From: Cladorhizidae sp. MBARI D1340-BT2
Taxonomy: Eukaryota > Porifera > Demospongiae > Poecilosclerida > Cladorhizidae
Length of the DNA stretch: 64,000 bases
Reading direction: 5' to 3'
Assembly: GCA_028752905.1 (NCBI GenBank)
Contig: JAQNBH010000002.1
Location: 26,395,932-26,459,931, forward strand
Part shown: piece after piece, positions 53,601 to 64,000 of the stretch
Numbering within the stretch: position 1 is the stretch's first letter
Layout: every line of letters begins with the position of its first letter
The notes under the pieces: generated by a model
Databases searched by the model: none
What the model was told of the DNA's origin: nothing
What the model saw: only the letters and a program-made list of their open reading frames with translations
Program-made: the position numbers and the translations under genes

Positions 53601-54308
53601 GATTTGAAGTGGTAAGGTTTGGGATTTTTCCTGGCGTTTTCCAGTTGCCAAAGCGGTGGCCTGCCAGTGAAAAACCACTACATTTATTGATAATCTGTTC
53701 ACATGTTGCAGATAAGGGCCTTCTCTATCAGTTGACAAAATCTGTGACTTTGGTCTTGTTAATTAGGGCAGTTATGAATTGTACTCTTACTTGATGCTAA
53801 ACATGTTCTTGATATTTGCCCTAATTTGGTCTATATGTTTCTCATTTTCCCCCCGAAAATCTTGTTTTTTTGCCGTGAAGCTCATAACTTTTCTACACTT
53901 TACCCAAAAAAGATAATTTATATATCACCGGATAGCCCTTCTAATTATCTGTCTTTTGTACGTGCCAAAAGTTTGAGTACTCTAAGTATTAGGAAGTTAT
54001 GATGATTTGAAGTGGTAAGGTTTGTGATTTTTCCTGGCGTTTTCCAGTTGCCAAAGCGGTGGCCTGCCAGTGAAAAACCACTACATTTATTGATAATCTG
54101 TTCACATGTTGCAGATAAGGGCCTTCTCTATCAGTTGACAAAATCTGGGACTTTGGTCTTGTTAATTAGGGCAGTTATGAATTGTACTCTTACTTGATGC
54201 TAAACATGTTCTTGATATTTGCCCTAATTTGGTCTATATGTTTCTCATTTTCCCCCCGAAAATCTTGTTTTTTTGCCGTGAAGCTCATAACTTTTCTACA
54301 CTTTACCC
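50280..54308 (+). repeat. 10-monomer block with a distant twin (4,029 bp), copy 2
   Basis: This is the twin of 14451-18479, at an offset of 35,829 bp. Copy-specific changes are ctaaatattag near 52371, gacgaaatc near 52928, catcgg near 52314 and a gtgacttt variant in the monomer at 53609. The block begins inside the truncated higher-order repeat, so its duplication partly overlaps that structure. Confidence 0.82.
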
Positions 54309-55521
54309 CAAAAAGATACTTTTTATATCACCGGATAGCTCTTCTAATTATCTGTCTTTTGTACGTGCCAAAATTTTAAGTACTCTAAGTATTAGCAAGT
54401 TATGGTGATTTGAAGTGGTAAGGTTTGGGATTTTTCCTGGCGTTTTCCAGTTGCCAAAGCGGTGGCCTGCCAGTGAAAAACCACTACATTTATTGATAAT
54501 CTGTTCACATGTTGCAGATAAGGGCCTTCTCTATCAGTTGACAAAATCTGGGACTTTGGTCTTGTTAATTAGGGCAGTTATGAATTGTACTCTTACTTGA
54601 TGCTAAACATGTTCTTGATATTTGCCCTAATTTGGTCTATATGTTTCTCATTTCCCCCCCGAAAATCTTGTTTTTTTGCCGTGAAGCTCATAACTTTTCT
54701 ACACTTTACCCAAAAAAGATAATTTTTATATCACCGGATAGCTCTTCTAATTATCTGTCTTTTGTACGTGCCAAAATTTTGAGTACTCTAAGTATTAGCA
54801 AGTTATGGTGATTTGAAATGGTAAGGTTTGTGATTTTTCCTGGCGTTTTCCAGTTGCCAAAGCGGTGGCCTGCCAGTGAAAAACCACTACATTTATTGAT
54901 AATCTGTTCACATGTTGCAGATAAGGGCCTTCTCTATCAGTTGACAAAATCTGGGACTTTGGTCTTGTTAATTAGGGCAGTTATGAATTGTACTCTTACT
55001 TGATGCTAAACATGTTCTTGATATTTGCCCTAATTTGGTCTATATATATGTTTCTCATTTCCCCCCCGAAAATCTTGTTTTTTTGCCGTGAAGCTCATAA
55101 CTTTTCTACACTTTACCCAAAAAAGATAATTTTTATATCACCGGATAGCTCTTCTAATTATCTGTCTTTTATACGTGCCAAAATTTTGAGTACTCTAAGT
55201 ATTAGCAAGTTATGGTGATTTGAAGTGGTAAGGTTTGTGATTTTTCCTGGCGTTTTCCAGTTGCCAAAGCGGTGGCCTGCCAGTAAAAAACCACTACATT
55301 TATTGATAATCTGTTCACATGTTGCAGATAAGGGCCTTCTCTATCAGTTGACAAAATCTGGGACTTTGGTCTTGTTAATTAGGGCAGTTATGAATTGTAC
55401 TCTTACTTGATGCTAAACATGTTCTTGATATTTGCCCTAATTTGGTCTATATGTTTCTCATGTCCCCCCCGAAAATCTTGTTTTTTTGCCGTGAAGCTCA
55501 TAACTTTTCTACACTTTATCC

Positions 55522-58500
55522 AAAAAAGATAATTTTTATACCACCGGATAGCCCTTCTAATTATCTGTCTTTTGTATGTGCCAAAATGTTGAGTACTCTA
55601 AGTATTAGGAAGTTATGGTGATTTGAAGTGGTAAGGTTTGGGATTTTTCCTGGCGTTTTCCAGTTGCCAAAGCGGTGGCCTGCCAGTGAAAAACCACTAC
55701 ATTTATTGATAATCTGTTCACATGTTGCAGATAAGGGCCTTCTCTATCAGTTGACAAAATCTGGGACTTTGGTCTTGTTAATTAGGGCAGTTATGAATTG
55801 TACTCTTACTTGATGCTAAACATGTTCTTGATATTTGCCCTAATTTGGTCTATATGTTTCTCATTTTCCCCCCGAAAATCTTGTTTTTTTGCCGTGAAGC
55901 TCATAACTTTTCTACACTTTACCCAAAAAAGATAATTTATATATCACCGGATAGCCCTTCTAATTATCTGTCTTTTGTACGTGCCAAAAGTTTGAGTACT
56001 CTAAGTATTAGGAAGTTATGATGATTTGAAGTGGTAAGGTTTGTGATTTTTCCTGGCGTTTTCCAGTTACCAAAGCGGTGGCCTGCCAGTGAAAAACCAC
56101 TACATTTATTGATAATCTGTTCACATGTTGCAGATAAGGGCCTTCTCTATCAGTTGACAAAATCTGGGACTTTGGTCTTGTTAATTAGGGCAGTTATGAA
56201 TTGTACTCTTACTTGATGCTAAACATGTTCTTGATATTTGCCCTAATTTGGTCTATATGTTTCTCATTTCCCCCCCGAAAATCTTGTTTTTTTTGCCGTG
56301 AAGCTCATAACTTTTCTACACTTTACCCCAAAAAGATAATTTTTATATCACCGGATAGCCCTTCTAATTATCTGTCTTTTATACGTGCCAAAAGTTTGAG
56401 TACTCTAAGTATTAGGAAGTTATGATGATTTGAAGTGGTAAGGTTTGTGATTTTTCCTGGCGTTTTCCAGTTGCCAAAGCGGTGGCCTGCCAGTGAAAAA
56501 CCACTACATTTATTGATAATCTGTTCACATGTTGCAGATAAGGGCCTTCTCTATCAGTTGACAAAATCTGGGACTTTGGTCTTGTTAATTAGGGCAGTTA
56601 TGAATTGTACTCTTACTTGATGCTAAACATGTACTTGATATTTGCCCTAATTTGGTCTATATGTTTCTCATTTTCCCCCCGAAAATCTTGTTTTTTTGCC
56701 GTGAAGCTCATAACTTTTCTACACTTTATCCAAAAAAGATAATTTTTATATCACCGGATAGCCCTTCTAATTATCTGTCTTTTGTACGTGCCAAAATGTT
56801 GAGTACTCTAAGTATTAGGAAGTTATGGTGATTTGAAGTGGTAAGGTTTGGGATTTTTCCTGGCGTTTTCCAGTTGCCAAAGCGGTGGCCTGCCAGTGAA
56901 AAACCACTACATTTATTGATAATCTGTTCACATGTTGCAGATAAGGGCCTTCTCTATCAGTTGACAAAATCTGGGACTTTGGTCTTGTTAATTAGGGCAG
57001 TTATGAATTGTACTCTTACTTGATGCTAAACATGTTCTTGATATTTGCCCTAATTTGGTCTATATGGTTCTCATTTTCCCCCCGAAAATCTTGTTTTTTT
57101 GCCGTGAAGCTCATAACTTTTCTACACTTTATCCAAAAAAGATAATTTTTATATCACCGGATAGCCCTTCTAATTATCTGTCTTTTGTACGTGCCAAAAT
57201 GTTGAGTACTCTAAGTATTAGGAAGTTATGGTGATTTGAAGTGGTAAGGTTTGGGATTTTTCCTGGCGTTTTCCAGTTGCCAAAGCGGTGGCCTGCCAGT
57301 GAAAAACCACTACATTTATTGATAATCTGTTCACATGTTGCAGATAAGGGCCTTCTCTATCAGTTGACAAAATCTGGGACTTTGGTCTTGTTAATTAGGG
57401 CAGTTATGAATTGTACTCTTACTTGATGCTAAACATGTTCTTGATATTTGCCCTAATTTGGTCTATATGTTTCTCATTTTCCCCCCGAAAATCTTGTTTT
57501 TTTGCCGTGAAGCTCATAACTTTTCTACACTTTACCCAAAAAAGATAATTTATATATCACCGGATAGCCCTTCTAATTATCTGTCTTTTGTACGTGCCAA
57601 AAGTTTGAGTACTCTAAGTATTAGGAAGTTATGATGATTTGAAGTGGTAAGGTTTGTGATTTTTCCTGGCGTTTTCCAGTTGCCAAAGCGGTGGCCTGCC
57701 AGTGAAAAACCACTACATTTATTGATAATCTGTTCACATGTTGCAGATAAGGGCCTTCTCTATCAGTTGACAAAATCTGGGACTTTGGTCTTGTTAATTA
57801 GGGCAGTTATGAATTGTACTCTTACTTGATGCTAAACATGTTCTTGATATTTGCCCTAATTTGGTCTATATGTTTCTCATTTTCCCCCCGAAAATCTTTT
57901 TTTTTTGCCGTGAAGCTCATAACTTTTCTACACTTTACCCAAAAAAGATAATTTTTATATCACCGGATAGCCCTTCTAATTATCTGTCTTTTATACGTGC
58001 CAAAAGTTTGAGTACTCTAAGTATTAGGAAGTTATGATGATTTGAAGTGGTAAGGTTTGTGATTTTTCCTGGCGTTTTCCAGTTGCCAAAGCGGTGGCCT
58101 GCCAGTGAAAAACCACTACATTTATTGATAATCTGTTCACATGTTGCAGATAAGGGCCTTCTCTATCAGTTGACAAAATCTGGGACTTTGGTCTTGTTAA
58201 TTAGGGCAGTTATGAATTGTACTCTTACTTGATGCTAAACATGTACTTGATATTTGCCCTAATTTGGTCTATATGTTTCTCATTTTCCCCCCGAAAATCT
58301 TGTTTTTTTGCCGTGAAGCTCATAACTTTTCTACACTTTATCCAAAAAAGATAATTTTTATATCACCGGATAGCCCTTCTAATTATCTGTCTTTTGTACG
58401 TGCCAAAATGTTGAGTACTCTAAGTATTAGGAAGTTATGGTGATTTGAAGTGGTAAGGTTTGGGATTTTTCCTGGCGTTTTCCAGTTGCCAAAGCGGTGG

Positions 58501-61500
58501 CCTGCCAGTGAAAAACCACTACATTTATTGATAATCTGTTCACATGTTGCAGATAAGGGCCTTCTCTATCAGTTGACAAAATCTGGGACTTTGGTCTTGT
58601 TAATTAGGGCAGTTATGAATTGTACTCTTACTTGATGCTAAACATGTTCTTGATATTTGCCCTAATTTGGTCTATATGTTTCTCATTTTCCCCCCGAAAA
58701 TCTTGTTTTTTTGCCGTGAAGCTCATAACTTTTCTACACTTTACCCCAAAAAGATAATTTATATATCACCGGATAGCCCTTCTAATTATCTGTCTTTTGT
58801 ACGTGCCAAAAGTTTGAGTACTCTAAGTATTAGGAAGTTATGATGATTTGAAGTGGTAAGGTTTGTGATTTTTCCTGGCGTTTTCCAGTTGCCAAAGCGG
58901 TGGCCTGCCAGTGAAAAACCACTACATTTATTGATAATCTGTTCACATGTTGCAGATAAGGGCCTTCTCTATCAGTTGACAAAATCTGGGACTTTGGTCT
59001 TGTTAATTAGGGCAGTTATGAATTGTACTCTTACTTGATGCTAAACATGTTCTTGATATTTGCCCTAATTTGGTCTATATGTTTCTCATTTTCCCCCCGA
59101 AAATCTTGTTTTTTTGCCGTGAAGCTCATAACTTTTCTACACTTTATCCAAAAAAGATAATTTTTATATCACCGGATAGCTCTTCTAATTATCTGTCTTT
59201 TGTACGTGCCAAAATTTTGAGTACTCTAAGTATTAGCAAGTTATGGTGATTTGAAGTGGTAAGGTTTGTGATTTTTCCTGGCGTTTTCCAGTTGCCAAAG
59301 CGGTGGCCTGCCAGTGAAAAACCACTACATTTATTGATAATCTGTTCACATGTTGCAGATAAGGGCCTTCTCTATCAGTTGACAAAATCTGGGACTTTGG
59401 TCTTGTTAATTAGGGCAGTTATGAATTGTACTCTTACTTGATGCTAAACATGTTCTTGATATTTGCCCTAATTTGGTCTATATATATGTTTCTCATTTCC
59501 CCCCCGAAAATCTTGTTTTTTTGCCGTGAAGCTCATAACTTTTCTACACTTTACCCAAAAAAGATAATTTTTATATCACCGGATAGCTCTTCTAATTATC
59601 TGTCTTTTATACGTGCCAAAATTTTGAGTACTCTAAGTATTAGCAAGTTATGGTGATTTGAAGTGGTAAGGTTTGTGATTTTTCCTGGCGTTTTCCAGTT
59701 GCCAAAGCGGTGGCCTGCCAGTAAAAAACCACTACATTTATTGATAATCTGTTCACATGTTGCAGATAAGGGCCTTCTCTATCAGTTGACAAAATCTGGG
59801 ACTTTGGTCTTGTTAATTAGGGCAGTTATGAATTGTACTCTTACTTGATGCTAAACATGTTCTTGATATTTGCCCTAATTTGGTCTATATGTTTCTCATT
59901 TTCCCCCCGAAAATCTTGTTTTTTTGCCGTGAAGCTCATAACTTTTCTACACTTTATCCAAAAAAGATAATTTTTATATCACCGGATAGCCCTTCTAATT
60001 ATCTGTCTTTTGTACGTGCCAAAATGTTGAGTACTCTAAGTATTAGGAAGTTATGGTGATTTGAAGTGGTAAGGTTTGGGATTTTTCCTGGCGTTTTCCA
60101 GTTGCCAAAGCGGTGGCCTGCCAGTGAAAAACCACTACATTTATTGATAATCTGTTCACATGTTGCAGATAAGGGCCTTCTCTATCAGTTGACAAAATCT
60201 GGGACTTTGGTCTTGTTAATTAGGGCAGTTATGAATTGTACTCTTACTTGATGCTAAACATGTTCTTGATATTTGCCCTAATTTGGTCTATATGTTTCTC
60301 ATTTTCCCCCCGAAAATCTTGTTTTTTTGCCGTGAAGCTCATAACTTTTCTACACTTTACCCAAAAATGATAATTTATATATCACCGGATAGCCCTTCTA
60401 ATTATCTGTCTTTTGTACGTGCCAAAAGTTTGAGTACTCTAAGTATTAGGAAGTTATGATGATTTGAAGTGGTAAGGTTTGTGATTTTTCCTGGCGTTTT
60501 CCAGTTGCCAAAGCGGTGGCCTGCCAGTGAAAAACCACTACATTTATTGATAATCTGTTCACATGTTGCAGATAAGGGCCTTCTCTATCAGTTGACAAAA
60601 TCTGGGACTTTGGTCTTGTTAATTAGGGCAGTTATGAATTGTACTCTTACTTGATGCTAAACATGTTCTTGATATTTGCCCTAATTTGGTCTATATGTTT
60701 CTCATTTTCCCCCCGAAAATCTTGTTTTTTTGCCGTGAAGCTCATAACTTTTCTACACTTTACCCAAAAAAGATAATTTTTATATCACCGGATAGCCCTT
60801 CTAATTATCTGTCTTTTATACGTGCCAAAAGTTTGAGTACTCTAAGTATTAGGAAGTTATGATGATTTGAAGTGGTAAGGTTTGTGATTTTTCCTGGCGT
60901 TTTCCAGTTGCCAAAGCGGTGGCCTGCCAGTGAAAAACCACTACATTTATTGATAATCTGTTCACATGTTGCAGATAAGGGCCTTCTCTATCAGTTGACA
61001 AAATCTGGGACTTTGGTCTTGTTAATTAGGGCAGTTATGAATTGTACTCTTACTTGATGCTAAACATGTACTTGATATTTGCCCTAATTTGGTCTATATG
61101 TTTCTCATTTTCCCCCCGAAAATCTTGTTTTTTTGCCGTGAAGCTCATAACTTTTCTACACTTTATCCAAAAAAGATAATTTTTATATCACCGGATAGCC
61201 CTTCTAATTATCTGTCTTTTGTACGTGCCAAAATGTTGAGTACTCTAAGTATTAGGAAGTTATGGTGATTTGAAGTGGTAAGGTTTGGGATTTTTCCTGG
61301 CGTTTTCCAGTTGCCAAAGCGGTGGCCTGCCAGTGAAAAACCACTACATTTATTGATAATCTGTTCACATGTTGCAGATAAGGGCCTTCTCTATCAGTTG
61401 ACAAAATCTGGGACTTTGGTCTTGTTAATTAGGGCAGTTATGAATTGTACTCTTACTTGATGCTAAACATGTTCTTGATATTTGCCCTAATTTGGTCTAT

Positions 61501-64000
61501 ATGTTTCTCATTTTCCCCCCGAAAATCTTGTTTTTTTGCCGTGAAGCTCATAACTTTTCTACACTTTACCCAAAAAAGATAATTTATATATCACCGGATA
61601 GCCCTTCTAATTATCTGTCTTTTGTACGTGCCAAAAGTTTGAGTACTCTAAGTATTAGGAAGTTATGATGATTTGAAGTGGTAAGGTTTGTGATTTTTCC
61701 TGGCGTTTTCCAGTTGCCAAAGCGGTGGCCTGCCAGTGAAAAACCACTACATTTATTGATAATCTGTTCACATGTTGCAGATAAGGGCCTTCTCTATCAG
61801 TTGACAAAATCTGGGACTTTGGTCTTGTTAATTAGGGCAGTTATGAATTGTACTCTTACTTGATGCTAAACATGTACTTGATATTTGCCCTAATTTGGTC
61901 TATATGTTTCTCATTTTCCCCCCGAAAATCTTGTTTTTTTGCCGTGAAGCTCATAACTTTTCTACACTTTATCCAAAAAAGATAATTTTTATATCACCGG
62001 ATAGCCCTTCTAATTATCTGTCTTTTGTACGTGCCAAAATGTTGAGTACTCTAAGTATTAGGAAGTTATGGTGATTTGAAGTGGTAAGGTTTGGGATTTT
62101 TCCTGGCGTTTTCCAGTTGCCAAAGCGGTGGCCTGCCAGTGAAAAACCACTACATTTATTGATAATCTGTTCACATGTTGCAGATAAGGGCCTTCTCTAT
62201 CAGTTGACAAAATCTGGGACTTTGGTCTTGTTAATTAGGGCAGTTATGAATTGTACTCTTACTTGATGCTAAACATGTTCTTGATATTTGCCCTAATTTG
62301 GTCTATATGTTTCTCATTTTCCCCCCGAAAATCTTGTTTTTTTGCCGTGAAGCTCATAACTTTTCTACACTTTACCCAAAAAAGATAATTTATATATCAC
62401 CGGATAGCCCTTCTAATTATCTGTCTTTTGTACGTGCCAAAAGTTTGAGTACTCTAAGTATTAGGAAGTTATGATGATTTGAAGTGGTAAGGTTTGTGAT
62501 TTTTCCTGGCGTTTTCCAGTTGCCAAAGCGGTGGCCTGCCAGTGAAAAACCACTACATTTATTGATAATCTGTTCACATGTTGCAGATAAGGGCCTTCTC
62601 TATCAGTTGACAAAATCTGGGACTTTGGTCTTGTTAATTAGGGCAGTTATGAATTGTACTCTTACTTGATGCTAAACATGTTCTTGATATTTGCCCTAAT
62701 TTGGTCTATATGTTTCTCATTTTCCCCCCGAAAATCTTGTTTTTTTGCCGTGAAGCTCATAACTTTTCTACACTTTACCCCAAAAAGATAATTTTTATAT
62801 CATCGGATAGCTCTTCTAATTATCTGTCTTTTGTACGTGCCAAAATTTTAAGTACTCTAAGTATTAGCAAGTTATGGTGATTTGAAGTGGTAAGGTTTGT
62901 GATTTTTCCTGGCGTTTTCCAGTTGCCAAAGCGGTGGCCTGCCAGTGAAAAACCACTACATTTATTGATAATCTGTTCACATGTTGCAGATAAGGGCCTT
63001 CTCTATCAGTTGACAAAATCTGGGACTTTGGTCTTGTTAATTAGGGCAGTTATGAATTGTACTCTTACTTGATGCTAAACATGTACTTGATATTTGCCCT
63101 AATTTGGTCTATATGTTTCTCATTTTCCCCCCGAAAATCTTGTTTTTTTGCCGTAAAGCTCATAACTTTTCTACACTTTATCCAAAAAAGATAATTTTTA
63201 TATCACCGGATAGCCCTTCTAATTATCTGTCTTTTGTACGTGCCAAAATGTTGAGTACTCTAAGTATTAGGAAGTTATGGTGATTTGAAGTGGTAAGGTT
63301 TGGGATTTTTCCTGGCGTTTTCCAGTTGCCAAAGCGGTGGCCTGCCAGTGAAAAACCACTACATTTATTGATAATCTGTTCACATGTTGCAGATAAGGGC
63401 CTTCTCTATCAGTTGACAAAATCTGGGACTTTGGTCTTGTTAATTAGGGCAGTTATGAATTGTACTCTTACTTGATGCTAAACATGTTCTTGATATTTGC
63501 CCTAATTTGGTCTATATGTTTCTCATTTTCCCCCCGAAAATCTTGTTTTTTTGCCGTGAAGCTCATAACTTTTCTACACTTTACCCCAAAAAGATAATTT
63601 ATATATCACCGGATAGCCCTTCTAATTATCTGTCTTTTGTACGTGCCAAAAGTTTGAGTACTCTAAGTATTAGGAAGTTATGACGATTTGAAGTGGTAAG
63701 GTTTGTGATTTTTCCTGGCGTTTTCCAGTTGCCAAAGCGGTGGCCTGCCAGTGAAAAACCACTACATTTATTGATAATCTGTTCACATGTTGCAGATAAG
63801 GGCCTTCTCTATCAGTTGACAAAATCTGGGACTTTGGTCTTGTTAATTAGGGCAGTTATGAATTGTACTCTTACTTGATGCTAAACATGTTCTTGATATT
63901 TGCCCTAATTTGGTCTATATGTTTCTCATTTTCCCCCCGAAAATCTTGTTTTTTTGCCGTGAAGCTCATAACTTTTCTACACTTTACCCAAAAAAGATAA
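55522..64000 (+). repeat. Distal part of the array, short mixed modules
   Basis: It consists mainly of three- and four-monomer modules: a catgtacttg monomer, one or two aaaatgttg monomers, then a taatttatatatc monomer. Members with catgtacttg are at 56435, 58047, 60872, 61678 and 62887. No aaggacctt monomer is present after 50490, so this end belongs to a different higher-order family from 5990-14852. One monomer has a T-run of eight (near 56285) and a 404-bp spacing. Another mutates the T-run start (atcttttttttt, near 57896). The array is still regular at the window end. Confidence 0.75.

Noticed and set aside
18353..59656. 65- to 76-codon open stretches crossing monomer boundaries
   Set aside because: They start with TTG and exist only in monomers where a T-run, C-run or TATA insertion shifts the frame. 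They follow indel variants, not coding constraint.

Overview
This window is eukaryotic, non-genic DNA from an invertebrate-type genome. It is AT-rich and dominated by satellite DNA, with simple-sequence tracts and one non-LTR retrotransposon fragment. No host gene, rRNA or tRNA is supportable. A flatworm such as a trematode would fit (abundant ATT/AAT microsatellites, CR1-like reverse transcriptase, large satellite arrays), but nothing in the sequence proves it and I treat the organism as unresolved.

Layout. Positions 1-2336 hold about 13 strongly diverged copies of a roughly 155-bp tandem repeat. One copy is split by a clean 18-bp minisatellite (232-410). The old repeat stops next to a TA-tipped hairpin (2366-2415). 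Positions 2416-2800 are unrecognised. Positions 2801-4102 carry an uninterrupted reading frame for the reverse transcriptase and C-terminal part of a 5'-truncated non-LTR retrotransposon, followed by a 17-bp direct duplication that may mark its 3' tail. Positions 4161-4796 are unrecognised single-copy-like DNA. Positions 4797-5183 are a TTA/TTG tract that flips at 4983/4984 into a TAA tract, forming a near 190-bp-per-arm palindrome.

From 5184 to the window end (58.8 kb) there is one head-to-tail satellite with a 403-bp monomer: 146 monomers, the last cut by the window end. The visible indels (seven +4 insertions, several single-base changes, one -3, one +3 net, one -52) add up exactly to the observed total length. 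Monomers are very similar, and most differences fall in a linker of about 140 bp rather than in the remaining core of about 260 bp. Diagnostic variants show higher-order structure: an 8-monomer unit of 3,223 bp present three times at exactly that length and a fourth time with exactly three extra monomers; a 10-monomer block of 4,029 bp repeated 35,829 bp away; 6-monomer and 5-monomer tandem blocks; a two-monomer cassette marked by a TATA insertion; and a 6,000-bp tandem duplication whose junction at 25415/25416 is out of register by 52 bp.

Nothing here works as a gene pathway. The interest lies in how the array is built and homogenised, why the core is so constant, and why the array edge is abrupt and undecayed.
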